DNA of 64,000 nt, from the NCBI RefSeq assembly GCF_027107535.1, contig NZ_CP114283.1:1550001-1614000 (forward strand), read 5' to 3'. A program made the position numbers and the translations under genes. This DNA is from Streptomyces aurantiacus. GTDB taxonomy: Bacteria > Actinomycetota > Actinomycetes > Streptomycetales > Streptomycetaceae. Shown here piece by piece: positions 49,808 to 58,570 of this stretch (its first letter is position 1; each line of letters starts with the position of its first letter). The notes beneath the pieces were generated by a model that had not been told where the DNA came from, did not search any database, and worked only from the letters and a program-made list of their open reading frames with translations.

Positions 49808-50845
49808 TCAGGTGGCCGTCGAGTCGAGGACCAGCGGCTCGATCCTGCCCTCCAGCATCGCGCCCAGGCCGAGGACCGCGCACACGTCGGGCCGTTCGGC
49901 GATGTTCACCGGCATGCCCGTCGCGTGCCGCAGCATCTGGTCGAGGCCCGGCAGCAGGGCGCTGCCGCCGACCATCATGATCCCGCGGTCGGCGAGGTCG
50001 GCCACCAGGTCCGGCGGGCAGACGCGCAGCACCTTGCCGATGCCGTCGAGTACGGCGGTCAGCGGGGTCTGGATCGCGTCGCGCACGGCGGCCGTGTCGA
50101 CCTGCACGGAACGGGCGAGGCCGGTGGCCACGTCCCGGCCGTGGATCTCGGTGGAGGCGGGGCCGTGCGGGGTGAGGCCGTTCCCGGAGAGGGCGAGCTG
50201 CAGCGGCCGTACGGACTGTGACGGGAGCATCAACTCGTGCTGGTGGCGCAGGTGTTGGACGATGGCGTGGTCGATGGCCTCGCCGCCGACGGGGATGCGT
50301 GCGGCGGTCACGATCGAGCCGAGGGACAGCACCGCGACCTGGGTGGCGGCGGCCCCGCACACCATGATCATGGTGGCCTCGGGCCGTTCCACGGGCAGCC
50401 CGCAGCCCACACCGGCGGCGATGAGCGTGTCGACGAGTTCGACGCGCCGCGCCCCGAGTCCGACGAGCGTCTCGACGGCGGCGCGCTCCGCGAGCGGGTC
50501 GGCGTCGTGCGGGGTGCAGATGGCGGCCCGCAGCCGGGGCTTGCGGCGCAGGGCGCGGCGGACCTTGTCGCCGAGCAGCTGGCGCAGCATGCGCTGGGCC
50601 ATCTCGATGTCGACGACCGTGCCGCCGGAGACGGGCCGTACGACGCGGATGTAGTCGGGCGTACGGCCCGTCATCTTCTCCGCGAACTCGCCGACGGCGA
50701 TCAGGGCGCCGGTCTTCGTGTTCACGGCGGCGACGCTCGGCTGGTCCACGACGAGCCCGGCGCCCTTCACGAAGACACGTGTCCTCGCCGCCCCCATGTC
50801 GACGGCGAAATGGCAGCGGCGCAACTGCTCCAGGCTGGCGGTCAT
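49808..50845 (-). CDS. mbl: Actin-like MreB/Mbl cell-shape protein
   Basis: A 345-residue actin-fold protein. Phosphate-1 loop is FAVDMGAARTRVFVKG and the adenosine region is MMVGGSALLPGLDQML. The phosphate-2 segment reads MIMVCGAAATQVAVLSLG in place of the usual DIGGGTTEVAV, so nucleotide handling is probably changed. Streptomyces have a normal mreB in the mre cluster and a divergent Mbl elsewhere (SCO2451 as recalled) that protects the spore wall; this gene fits the latter. Start is ATG at 50845 with GGGAGGA 8 nt upstream, rather than the GTG/ATG 7 codons earlier. Confidence 0.88.
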   Translation of the reverse strand: MTASLEQLRRCHFAVDMGAARTRVFVKGAGLVVDQPSVAAVNTKTGALIAVGEFAEKMTGRTPDYIRVVRPVSGGTVVDIEMAQRMLRQLLGDKVRRALRRKPRLRAAICTPHDADPLAERAAVETLVGLGARRVELVDTLIAAGVGCGLPVERPEATMIMVCGAAATQVAVLSLGSIVTAARIPVGGEAIDHAIVQHLRHQHELMLPSQSVRPLQLALSGNGLTPHGPASTEIHGRDVATGLARSVQVDTAAVRDAIQTPLTAVLDGIGKVLRVCPPDLVADLADRGIMMVGGSALLPGLDQMLRHATGMPVNIAERPDVCAVLGLGAMLEGRIEPLVLDSTAT

Positions 50846-51112
50846 CGCGGGTCCTCCCGAGAGCACGGACGGTGGGACTCGGCCGGGCGGCGGTCCTCCT
50901 ACGCATCGTGCGGGACCTGACGGGGTGTCGCCTTTCGGGGTGGGCCGGGCGGGGTGCCGCTGGATGGGTGATCTTCGAGGGCGACGGGCGATCAGGTGAC
51001 GGGCCGGCCCGGGTGGTGGTGGTCGGGAGCCGGGCGGAGGGCTGGAGCCCGGGTGGTGCGGAGACCCGGGTGGTGGCTGGTGGCCGGGGCGGCCGGCGTC
51101 GCCCCCGACCGA

Positions 51113-52471
51113 CTACTCGGGGTGCCTTGCCGGTTGCACGATGCCGCGTACGACGCCGAGGTCCACCAGGTCCTGTGGGCGGATGCGGAGCTGGTCCGCG
51201 GTGGCGCGCACCTCCTGCGGCGGTCGCTTGAGGATGGCGGCCGCCAGCTCCGGTGCGATGACGGAGAAGTAGCTGTCCGGCGTGGCCCACGTGTTGTCCG
51301 GTGCCGCGAGGGCCAGCGCGCCGCCCGAGCCGCCCTCGCCGATCAGCAACGTGGTGACGGGGGTCTCCGCGGCCGCCACGGCCCCGAACAGGTCGGCGAT
51401 GGCCGCGCCGGCGCCCTGCCGCTCCGCCTCCGCGTCGTTGGCGGCCCCCGGAGTGTCCACCAGCGTCAGGACGGGGATGCGGAGCCGGTCCGCGAGCCGG
51501 ATCAGCCGGGCGGCGGTGCGGTAGCCGGCGGGGCGGGTCGCGGTGCCCGTCTGGGCGGCGTAGGCGACCACCCGGCCGTCCTCCGCCCGTACGCCGACAC
51601 CGCAGAGCATGCCGTCGTCGGTGCCGCCGCAGCGGTCGCCGCTGATCGGAGCACGCTCGGCGAAGCAGACGTCCAAGTAGGCCTGTGCGCGGGGTCGTTG
51701 GGGGGACCGCGCGTTGTGCACCGCTTCCCAGCCGGTGTCGGGGAGTGCGGTGCCGGCCAGGGCCGGGGGAGGGGGGACGGGGTCGGTCGACGGGTGGCTC
51801 AGCAGGCGCAGCCAGAGCGCCAGCGTCCCCGGCAGCTCTTGCTCGGGCACCACCGCGTCGACCGCTCCTGCCGCCAGTTGCGCCTGCGCGGTGTACGCCG
51901 CCGGGTCCGCGTCGGGCGGGCGGACCCGCGAGCCCGCGAAACCCACCTGTGCTCCGGGCAGCGCGAGGATCACGTCGGCTCCCGCGCCCAGGGTGGCCCA
52001 GCCACCGCCCGTCGTCGGGTCGCGCAGGACGGCGACCTGGGACAGGCGGGCCGCCCGGGTGAGCGCCGACTGACGTGCCACGCGCTGGAGTTGGACCAGG
52101 GCGCGCATGCCCTCCTGCATACGGCTGCCGCCCGTCGCGACGAGGGAGACGACCGGCAGGCGGTGTGCACGCGCGTACGTGTACGCGGCCTCCAGGCGGT
52201 CGCCCGTCCGCTCGCCCAGCGAGCCGCCGAGGAAGCCGAACTCGAAGGAGATCAGCACGGCGGGAGTCGTACCGAGGGTGCCGGTACCGCAGACGACGGA
52301 CTCCTCCTCGCCGGTGCGGTCCGCGGCCCGGGCGCGCGAGGCGTCGTACCCCTGCCAGGACAGCGGGCCGTCCGGCCGGTGCACGCCCGAGGGGACGGGC
52401 AGCTCGGTGAAGTCGGCGGTGAGGAGACCGATCGCCTCTCGGGCCGTGAACCGCCGGGACGCCTCAGTCAT
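51113..52471 (-). CDS. Fused acyl-CoA carboxyltransferase (AccD/AccA-type) of the malonate locus
   Basis: A 452-residue crotonase-fold protein with both halves of a biotin-dependent carboxyltransferase. The AccD-like half (PAVLISFEFGFLGGSLGE, VSLVATGGSRMQEGMRALVQ) is followed by the AccA-like half (VLTLVDTPGAANDAEAERQG, LIGEGGSGGALALAAPD). The start ATG lies 8 nt inside the end of matB, so the genes are coupled. Malonate clusters normally need a malonyl-CoA decarboxylase (MatA), which is absent; this protein could fill that step or use malonyl-CoA for carboxyl transfer (inference). The AccD zinc finger is missing. Confidence 0.85.
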   Translation of the reverse strand: MTEASRRFTAREAIGLLTADFTELPVPSGVHRPDGPLSWQGYDASRARAADRTGEEESVVCGTGTLGTTPAVLISFEFGFLGGSLGERTGDRLEAAYTYARAHRLPVVSLVATGGSRMQEGMRALVQLQRVARQSALTRAARLSQVAVLRDPTTGGGWATLGAGADVILALPGAQVGFAGSRVRPPDADPAAYTAQAQLAAGAVDAVVPEQELPGTLALWLRLLSHPSTDPVPPPPALAGTALPDTGWEAVHNARSPQRPRAQAYLDVCFAERAPISGDRCGGTDDGMLCGVGVRAEDGRVVAYAAQTGTATRPAGYRTAARLIRLADRLRIPVLTLVDTPGAANDAEAERQGAGAAIADLFGAVAAAETPVTTLLIGEGGSGGALALAAPDNTWATPDSYFSVIAPELAAAILKRPPQEVRATADQLRIRPQDLVDLGVVRGIVQPARHPE

Positions 52472-53960
52472 GAGTCAGCGCACGCTTCATGATCTTGCCC
52501 ATGTCGTTGCGGGGCAGGGCGCCGAGACAATGGACGACCCGGGGCCGTTTGTGGGGCGCGAGACGGACTGCCACGTGGTCGGCCAACTCCGCGAGCCGCG
52601 GTGGGTTCTCGGCGTCGGCGGGCACGATCCACGCCACGATCCGCTCCCCGAGGTCGGGGTCCGGCTCGCCCGTGACCGCGGCCTCCCGCACGCCGGGGTG
52701 TTCCAGGAGGGCGTTCTCGATCTCGCCCGCCCCGATCTTGTATCCGCCGCTCTTGATGAGGTCGGTGGCCTTGCGGCCGACGATGCGCACGTACCCGTCG
52801 GGGTCGCGCACCGCCATGTCGCCGGTGCGGAACCAGCCGTCCTCGGTGAAGGCCGCCGCCGTCGCGTCGGGCCGGTTCAGGTACTCGGTGAAGAGGTTCG
52901 GCCCGCGGACCTGGATCTCGCCCACGGTCTCCCCGTCGTACGCCGCCAGGGCCGTCGTTCCGTCCTCCTCCGTCAGCCGCAGTTCGACGCCGGGCAGCGG
53001 GACGCCGACCGTGCCGGCCCGGGGCTCGCCGTCCGCGCGGACGCTGGTGTTCATCAGCGTCTCCGTCATCCCGTACCGCTCGATGACCCGCCGGCCCGTC
53101 GCCTCCGCGATCCGCTCGTGGTCGTGCACCGGGAGGGCCGCCGATCCCGACACGAGCAGCCGCGCCCGCGCCAGCGCCTTCGCGAGAGCCGGGTCGTCGG
53201 GCAGGGTCTCGGCGATCCGGTGGTACATGGTCGGGACCCCGAACAGCATCGTGGCGCCCGCGCTCAACTCCCTTGTCACGCCCGTGACGTCGAAACGTCC
53301 CAGATGCCGTACGGATCCGCCGCGGCGCAACGGGCCGAGGATGCCCAGGATCAGTCCGTGCACATGGAAGAGGGGAAGGCCGTGTACGAGGACGTCGTCG
53401 CCGGTCCACCGCCAGGCGTCCGCGAGGGCGTCCAGGGTGGTGGCGACGGCCCGGCGGGGGATGACGGCACCCTTCGGAGGGCCGGTGGTGCCGGAGGTGT
53501 AGACGACGAGGGCGGGGGCCTCCGGGGAGAGGCCGGAGGCGAGGGCCTCGGCGGCGGGGGCTGCCGTCGCCGGTGCGGCACGTACGTCGACGTCCACGTC
53601 GACGCGCTCCAACGCCGAGAGGGCGGGCGGCAGTTGGTCGCCCGCCGATGCGAGCACCAGCGTCGGCGCGCTGTCCGCCACGATGTGTCCCAGCTCGCTC
53701 CCGCCCGACTTCGGGTTGAGCGGCACGGCGGGGACACCGGCCAGCAGCGCGGCGACCACGCCGACCGCCGTCTCCAGGGTGGGAGTGGCCCAGACGGCGA
53801 TCCGGCCCGCCTCCCCGATACGGGCGGCCAGCGGGGCGGCGGCCGTCGCGAGTTCGCCGTAGGTCAGGGAGCGGTCGCCGAAGCGCAGGGCCGACCGGTG
53901 CGCGGCGGTGCCGTCCGGGTCCGCCAGTGCCTCGGTCAGGGCCGGGAAGAGAGGGGACAC
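52464..53960 (-). CDS. matB: Malonyl/methylmalonyl-CoA synthetase
   Basis: A 498-residue ANL-superfamily enzyme making malonyl-CoA from malonate, ATP and CoA. The sequence closely matches S. coelicolor MatB (SCO2444) as I recall it. Motifs: VVYTSGTTGPPKGAVI (P-loop), VIERYGMTETLMNTS, GDMAVRDPDGYVRIVGR, and the acyl-adenylate Lys in RNDMGKIMKRAL. Start is GTG 53960 (VSPLFPAL) with AAGGAG 9 nt upstream; the longer frame to 54017 lacks such a site. Between the MatC-like transporter (139 nt upstream) and the carboxyltransferase (8-nt overlap). It also supplies extender units for polyketides (known use). Confidence 0.96.
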   Translation of the reverse strand: MSPLFPALTEALADPDGTAAHRSALRFGDRSLTYGELATAAAPLAARIGEAGRIAVWATPTLETAVGVVAALLAGVPAVPLNPKSGGSELGHIVADSAPTLVLASAGDQLPPALSALERVDVDVDVRAAPATAAPAAEALASGLSPEAPALVVYTSGTTGPPKGAVIPRRAVATTLDALADAWRWTGDDVLVHGLPLFHVHGLILGILGPLRRGGSVRHLGRFDVTGVTRELSAGATMLFGVPTMYHRIAETLPDDPALAKALARARLLVSGSAALPVHDHERIAEATGRRVIERYGMTETLMNTSVRADGEPRAGTVGVPLPGVELRLTEEDGTTALAAYDGETVGEIQVRGPNLFTEYLNRPDATAAAFTEDGWFRTGDMAVRDPDGYVRIVGRKATDLIKSGGYKIGAGEIENALLEHPGVREAAVTGEPDPDLGERIVAWIVPADAENPPRLAELADHVAVRLAPHKRPRVVHCLGALPRNDMGKIMKRALTHD

Positions 53961-54099
53961 GCGAGCGTACTCCTTGGTCGTCGGTCGTGTTGGTCGGTCG
54001 TCGGCTGTCAGTTTCACTGGTCGTCGGGCGGCGGCGGGCGCCCGGGGCGGGGTGTCGGGGCGGGGCGCCGTGCCGGGGGCCGGGCCGCGGGCGTCGGTG

Positions 54100-55470
54100 T
54101 CACCCCCAGCCGGGTACCACCAGGGCGAGCCACACCACGGCCGGGACCACGGCCACCACGACCCCTCCGTACATCATCAGCTGCCGGAAGAAGCGCTCCC
54201 GGTCGACGTCGGGCGCCGCCGCCAGGACCAGGGCCCCGTTCGTCGAGAACGGGCTCACGTCCACCACGGTCGCCGACACCGCGAGCGCCGCCACCATGCC
54301 GACCGCCCCGATCTCACCCTGCGCGAGGAACGGCACGGCCAGCGGGATCAGCGCCCCCATGATGCCGACCGAGGAGGCGAACGCGGAGACCAGCGCGCCG
54401 ATGTAGCAGAGCAGCACGGCGGAGAGCAGGGGGACGCCGATGTCGCTGACCCCCTCACCCGCCCAGTCGATCGTGCCCATCTGGTCGAGGACGCCGACGT
54501 ACGTCAGCACACCGCAGATCAGCAGGACCGTCGGCCAGGCGATCTGGGTGACGGCGTTGCGGCTGTCCTCGGGCCAGCAGGTGCTGAGCAGGACGGCGAG
54601 GGTGATGGAGGTGAGCCCGGCGTCCAGGTCGAAGGCGAGTACGGCGACGACGAGGGCGACGAGCGCGGCGAGGGTGGCCGTGCGGGCCGGATTGAGACGG
54701 GAGGTGTCCTCGTCGGCCTCCTCGGACGCGCCCTCCCCGTGCTCCCGCTCGCGCGCGTTCTCATCGGTGCCGGTGCCGGTGCCGGAACCAGCTCGGGCGC
54801 CGGCGCTGTTTGCGACCTTGCCCGCCTTCCCCGATGTCGTGGCCGCCTCCACGAGGACGCCGTCACCCCTCAGCTTCAGCCCTCCGAACAGGACGAACAC
54901 CACCCCCGCGATCACGAGATTGACGATGAGCGAGGCGAGGAAGAGGGCGACCTCGTTGCCGGGCAGGCCCTCGCGCTCGACGATGCCGTTGACGATCGAC
55001 CCGTAGATGCTGATGGGGGAGAAGCCGCCGCCCTGTGCGCCGTGCACCACCATGGCGCCCATCAGCAGTGGGCTGATGGAGTACCGCGCGGCGAAGCTCA
55101 GGGCGATCGGCGCCACGATGGCGACGGCGGCCGGGCTGACCGCACCGATCGCGGTCAACGCGCCGGTCAGTACGAACATCACCCACGGGATCAGCACCAC
55201 CCGTCCGCGCACGAGCCGGATGGAGGCGTGCACCAGCCAGTCGGTCGTGCCGTTGGCGCGGGCGATCGCGAACAGGTACGTCACGCCGACGAGCACGACG
55301 AAGAGGTCCCCGGGGAAACCGGCGAAGATCTTGTCGGCGTCGAGGTCCGCGACGAGCTCGCCGACTCCGAAGGCTGCGGCGAAGGCGAGGGCGCCCATGT
55401 TGATGGAGCGGGTGGTGGCGATCACGAACACCACGACGAGCACGAGGATCGATATCAGTTCGGCGGACAT
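54100..55470 (-). CDS. MatC-like malonate/dicarboxylate transporter
   Basis: A 456-residue ion transporter-superfamily permease. About 11 hydrophobic helices are split by a charged cytoplasmic loop (about residues 205-260, rich in Gly/Thr/Glu with a GTGTGT repeat). The N-terminus SAELISILVLVVVFVIATTR and helix pairs such as AVSPAAVAIVAPIALSFAAR fit the MatC/SLC13 group; DVSPFSTNGALVLAAAPD is the C-terminal signature. It would bring in malonate for MatB. First gene of the operon matC-matB-carboxyltransferase. ATG 55470 is chosen because helix 1 begins there. Confidence 0.85.
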   Translation of the reverse strand: MSAELISILVLVVVFVIATTRSINMGALAFAAAFGVGELVADLDADKIFAGFPGDLFVVLVGVTYLFAIARANGTTDWLVHASIRLVRGRVVLIPWVMFVLTGALTAIGAVSPAAVAIVAPIALSFAARYSISPLLMGAMVVHGAQGGGFSPISIYGSIVNGIVEREGLPGNEVALFLASLIVNLVIAGVVFVLFGGLKLRGDGVLVEAATTSGKAGKVANSAGARAGSGTGTGTDENAREREHGEGASEEADEDTSRLNPARTATLAALVALVVAVLAFDLDAGLTSITLAVLLSTCWPEDSRNAVTQIAWPTVLLICGVLTYVGVLDQMGTIDWAGEGVSDIGVPLLSAVLLCYIGALVSAFASSVGIMGALIPLAVPFLAQGEIGAVGMVAALAVSATVVDVSPFSTNGALVLAAAPDVDRERFFRQLMMYGGVVVAVVPAVVWLALVVPGWG

Positions 55471-55549
55471 GCGGGCTCCCGTCTTTGGGTCCCTTGTCGA
55501 GCGGGCGGGCGGGCGGATGGGCAGGCGGTGGGGACGGACAGGAGTGGCT

Positions 55550-55685
55550 GAGTGGCCGAGCCACTCGGAGCCGGGTCGTGGATTGGCCAAGTGGCTGAAC
55601 CACATTGGGTCGCAGGGGTGGAGAGCGTCAAGGGATCGGGCGTAAATTGGCTCAGCCACTTGTCCACTGGGCCACGTGTCCACTG
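55550..55685. promoter_or_regulatory. Array of GntR-type palindromes between matC and its regulator
   Basis: Three dyads of pattern GTGGC-n3-GCCAC occur. 55550-55566: GAGTGGC-CGA-GCCACTC, perfect. 55589-55605: AAGTGGC-TGA-ACCACAT. 55645-55661: AATTGGC-TCA-GCCACTT. In addition TGTCCACTG is repeated at 55661-55669 and 55677-55685, 16 bp apart. FadR-subfamily repressors bind short dyads with a 3-nt centre, so the divergent MatR-like protein is the obvious binder. Confidence 0.65.
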
Positions 55686-55767
55686 ATCGGACGGCTCGGG
55701 CGTCCCCGGTGTTACGCTGCGGCGGCGGGGGACGAACACCGCGCAAGAGGGGACAAGGGGGACGGGC

Positions 55768-56490
55768 ATGAGCGACGCGCTGCGCCCGATGGCGGCCAAG
55801 CCCCGCCTGTACGAGCAGGTCCTCGACCGGCTGCGCAGTTACGCGGCCGAGGGCGGCCTGGGCGCGGGCGACCGGCTCCCGCCCGAGCGCGACCTGGCGG
55901 CCCGACTCGGCGTCAGCCGCGCCTCCGTGAAGCAGGCCATAGTGGTCCTGGAGGTCCAGGGTCTGGTCGAGGTCCGCCACGGCGGCGGCACCTACCTGGT
56001 CCGCGACACCCTCGACGCCGAACCGGTGGAGCAGCTCGTCGAGCGCCGCCGCAGGCTGCCCGACGTGCTCGACGCCCGCGAGGCCCTGGAGACCAAGCTC
56101 GCCGAACTGGCCGCCGAGCGGCGCACCGACGAGGACGTGGCGGCCATGGACTCGGCCCTCGTCCGGATGCAGGCCGAGATCGCGGAGGGCGGGCACGGTG
56201 TGGAGGGCGACCGCCTCTTCCACGCGGCGGTCACGGCGGCGGCCCACAGCACCATCCTCGCCGAGTTCATGCGTTCCATCGCCGACCAGATCACCGAGAG
56301 CCGCCACGAGTCGCTGCGCCAGCCGAGCCGCCCCACCCGCTCCCTGACACAGCACCGCGCGATCTTCGACGCGATCGTCGCCCGGCAGCCGGGCCGGGCC
56401 GCCGCCGCGATGCGCAGGCACGTACAGACGGTGGCGAAGGTACGGCTGCTGGCCTGGGACCCGGACGGGAACGACGAACAGGGCGTGTGA
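55768..56490 (+). CDS. GntR/FadR-family regulator of the malonate locus (MatR-like)
   Basis: A 240-residue repressor. The winged helix (residues 12-75) has YEQVLDRLRSYAAEGGLGAG, LPPERDLAARLGVSRASVKQ and GLVEVRHGGGTYL. The C-terminal FCD domain has VLDAREALETKLAEL and metal-site residues (FHAAVTAAAHSTILAE; QHRAIFDAIVARQP), suited to bind a small carboxylate such as malonate. It is divergent from matC with operator-like dyads between. Start is ATG 55768. The peptidase E-like gene follows after 23 nt. Confidence 0.9.
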   Translation: MSDALRPMAAKPRLYEQVLDRLRSYAAEGGLGAGDRLPPERDLAARLGVSRASVKQAIVVLEVQGLVEVRHGGGTYLVRDTLDAEPVEQLVERRRRLPDVLDAREALETKLAELAAERRTDEDVAAMDSALVRMQAEIAEGGHGVEGDRLFHAAVTAAAHSTILAEFMRSIADQITESRHESLRQPSRPTRSLTQHRAIFDAIVARQPGRAAAAMRRHVQTVAKVRLLAWDPDGNDEQGV

Positions 56491-56513
56491 CAGGGCTCGT
56501 TAGGATCCCTGCC

Positions 56514-57320
56514 ATGAGCCTGCACACCCCCGCGCCGACCACGTCCCCGCCGCCGGGCCCGTCCCCGTCGGCCGGGCGGTCCCCGACGGGCGGGCGCGAG
56601 CCGACCGTGCTCGCCACCTCCGGCGGTCACCGTGCCGGAGGCCGGACCATGGTGATGTTCGACGCCCTCGTGCACCACGCGGTCGAGCTGTCCGGTGCCC
56701 ACGGCCGCCGCCCCCGCGTGATGTACGTGGGCACGGCGATAGGCGACGCGGAACACTTCACGGCACGTATGGGCGAGGCCGCCCGCGTGGCGGGTTTCGA
56801 CCTCACGCCCCTCCAGCTCTTCCCGATGCCCAACCTCGAGGACATCGAGGGCAGCGTCCTCGACCAGGACGTCGTCTGGGTCATGGGCGGCTCGGTGGCC
56901 AACCTCCTCGCGGTCTGGCGGGTCCACGGCCTCGACGACATCTTCCGCAGGGCCTGGCACTCCGGGGTGGTCCTCAGCGGTGTCAGCGCGGGCTCGATCT
57001 GCTGGTTCCAGGGCGGCACCACGGACTCCTTCGGCCCCGAACTGCGGCCCGTGACCAATGCGTTGGGCCTTCTCCCCTACGGCAACGGAGTCCACTACGA
57101 CACCGATGCGGGCCGTCGCCCCCTGATCCACGACCTCGTGGCCGACGGCACCCTCCCCACCACCCACTGCACGGACGACGGGGTGGGCCTCGTCTACCGC
57201 GGCACCGACCTCGTCGAGGCCGTCACCGAGATCCCGGGCAAGGGCGCGTACATCGTGACCCGCGACGGCGACGCGGCCACGGAGGAACGCGTGGAGCCAC
57301 GCCGCCTGCCGGGGATCTAG
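56514..57320 (+). CDS. Peptidase E / cyanophycinase-like S51 hydrolase
   Basis: A 268-residue protein. The nucleophile elbow is VVLSGVSAGSICWFQGG with Ser in SAGS, and VVWVMGGSVANLLAVW is the preceding conserved strand. The N-terminal 30 residues are Pro/Ser-rich. The family cleaves dipeptides with N-terminal Asp, or cyanophycin; the substrate here is unknown. It probably shares a transcript with the GntR gene. The stop TAG (57318-57320) interlocks with the stop of the convergent MerR-PP2C gene in CTAG. Confidence 0.85.
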   Translation: MSLHTPAPTTSPPPGPSPSAGRSPTGGREPTVLATSGGHRAGGRTMVMFDALVHHAVELSGAHGRRPRVMYVGTAIGDAEHFTARMGEAARVAGFDLTPLQLFPMPNLEDIEGSVLDQDVVWVMGGSVANLLAVWRVHGLDDIFRRAWHSGVVLSGVSAGSICWFQGGTTDSFGPELRPVTNALGLLPYGNGVHYDTDAGRRPLIHDLVADGTLPTTHCTDDGVGLVYRGTDLVEAVTEIPGKGAYIVTRDGDAATEERVEPRRLPGI

Positions 57321-58399
57321 CGCGCGCCTTCCGCCGGCCCCGCTCCCACCACGTCCGCCACCACGCAGCTCACGTTGTCCGGGCCGCCGGAGTCGTTCGC
57401 CGCCGCCACCAGGGCCCGTACTGCCTCGGCCGGTTCGCAGGTGGCGGACAGGAGGTGCCCGACGGTGTCCTCGGGCACGACCGCGGACAGACCGTCGGAG
57501 CACAGGAGATAGCGGTCGCCGGCGCGGGCGTCGTGGAGGCGCAGGTCGGGGGCCGTACCGGGGCCGTCGCCCGGCAACGCCTTGAGGAGAAGGGCGCGTT
57601 GGGGGTGGGCGGTGGCCTCCTCCGGTGTCAGGCGGCCCTCGTCGAGCATCGACTGGACCATCGTGTGGTCGTGGGTGATCCGGAAGAGCTCACCGTCGCG
57701 GAGCAGATAGGCGCGGGAGTCCCCGATGTGGACCAGGGCCAGTTGGGAGCCGGTCCACACCATCGCGGTGAGGGTCGTGCCGATGTCGTCCGTCGGGCCG
57801 GCCACCTCCCGGACGGCCGCGGTGGCGCCCTGGACCGCGTCCTCCAGGAGGTTGAGGACGCTGCCGGCGGGGAGCGGCTCGTCGTCCAGGAACTTCAGGG
57901 CCTCGACGGCGGCGACGCTCGCGGGGGCGCCCCCGGATCCGAAGCCGTCCGCGACGGCCAGGACGCGGGTGCCCGCGTACGCCGTGTCCTGGTTGACGGG
58001 GCGGACGAGGCCGGTGTCGGAGAGTGCGGCATATCGGAGTTCCAGCATGGTGGTCTCCCTGCTCGGGGTGGATCTCGTGAGGTGGTCGACGAGGAAGGCC
58101 GCCAGGTCACGGCGGGACGCGGTCTCCGCCTCGACCCGCGACCAGAAGGCGCGGATCTCCCGCGCTGCGGCCTGAGGACCGAGTGCGCGGACCGCGCGGA
58201 TCTCGGCCAGCGGCATGCCCAGCCGACGCAGCCACGCCACCAGGCGCGCCTGCTCCAGCTGCCCGGACGCGTAGTAGCGGTAGCCCGTCTCCGGGTCCAC
58301 CCGCGCGGGGCGCAGCAGCTCCAGCTCGTCGTACAGCCGAAGTGCCTTCGGTGAGAGCCGGCACGCCTTCGAGAAGGCTCCGATCGTCAGCATCTCCAT
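57317..58399 (-). CDS. MerR-type DNA-binding domain fused to a PP2C protein phosphatase
   Basis: A 360-residue fusion. Residues 1-110 are a MerR-family N-terminus (LTIGAFSKACRLSPKALRLY, LLRPARVDPETGYRYY) with the dimerisation helix. Residues 120-350 are a PP2C phosphatase: the start TGLVRPVNQDTAYA, metal-binding LAVADGFGSGG, LVHIGDSRAYLLRDGEL, LLCSDGLSAVV and GGPDNVSCVVADV. All metal ligands are present. It could be a Ser/Thr phosphatase that binds DNA, or a regulator that senses phosphorylation. The ATG at 58399 is used; MLTIG two codons later is possible. Monocistronic. Confidence 0.88.
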   Translation of the reverse strand: MEMLTIGAFSKACRLSPKALRLYDELELLRPARVDPETGYRYYASGQLEQARLVAWLRRLGMPLAEIRAVRALGPQAAAREIRAFWSRVEAETASRRDLAAFLVDHLTRSTPSRETTMLELRYAALSDTGLVRPVNQDTAYAGTRVLAVADGFGSGGAPASVAAVEALKFLDDEPLPAGSVLNLLEDAVQGATAAVREVAGPTDDIGTTLTAMVWTGSQLALVHIGDSRAYLLRDGELFRITHDHTMVQSMLDEGRLTPEEATAHPQRALLLKALPGDGPGTAPDLRLHDARAGDRYLLCSDGLSAVVPEDTVGHLLSATCEPAEAVRALVAAANDSGGPDNVSCVVADVVGAGPAEGAR

Positions 58400-58570
58400 G
58401 CGCGCACCCCCGTGAGCGGCCGGTCGGCCGGTCGGTCTGCCGTTCCTTGTCGTGCCACCGATGCTGTGGCCTCACCGAAGGTGAAGGTCAAGCGGCCCGT
58501 TCCGGTTCCCGGGCCGGTTGTTAACCTGCGAGCGGGACCACCGGAGCCGACACACCTCGAGGAGCCTGCC

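Noticed and set aside
51113..53960. matB and carboxyltransferase as part of a polyketide cluster
   Set aside because: No polyketide synthase or carrier gene is near; the transporter and GntR regulator favour malonate use.
54782..56421. Long minus-strand frame continuing upstream of matC through the regulator gene
   Set aside because: It is antisense to the GntR gene and crosses the promoter region; the transporter's first helix begins at 55470.
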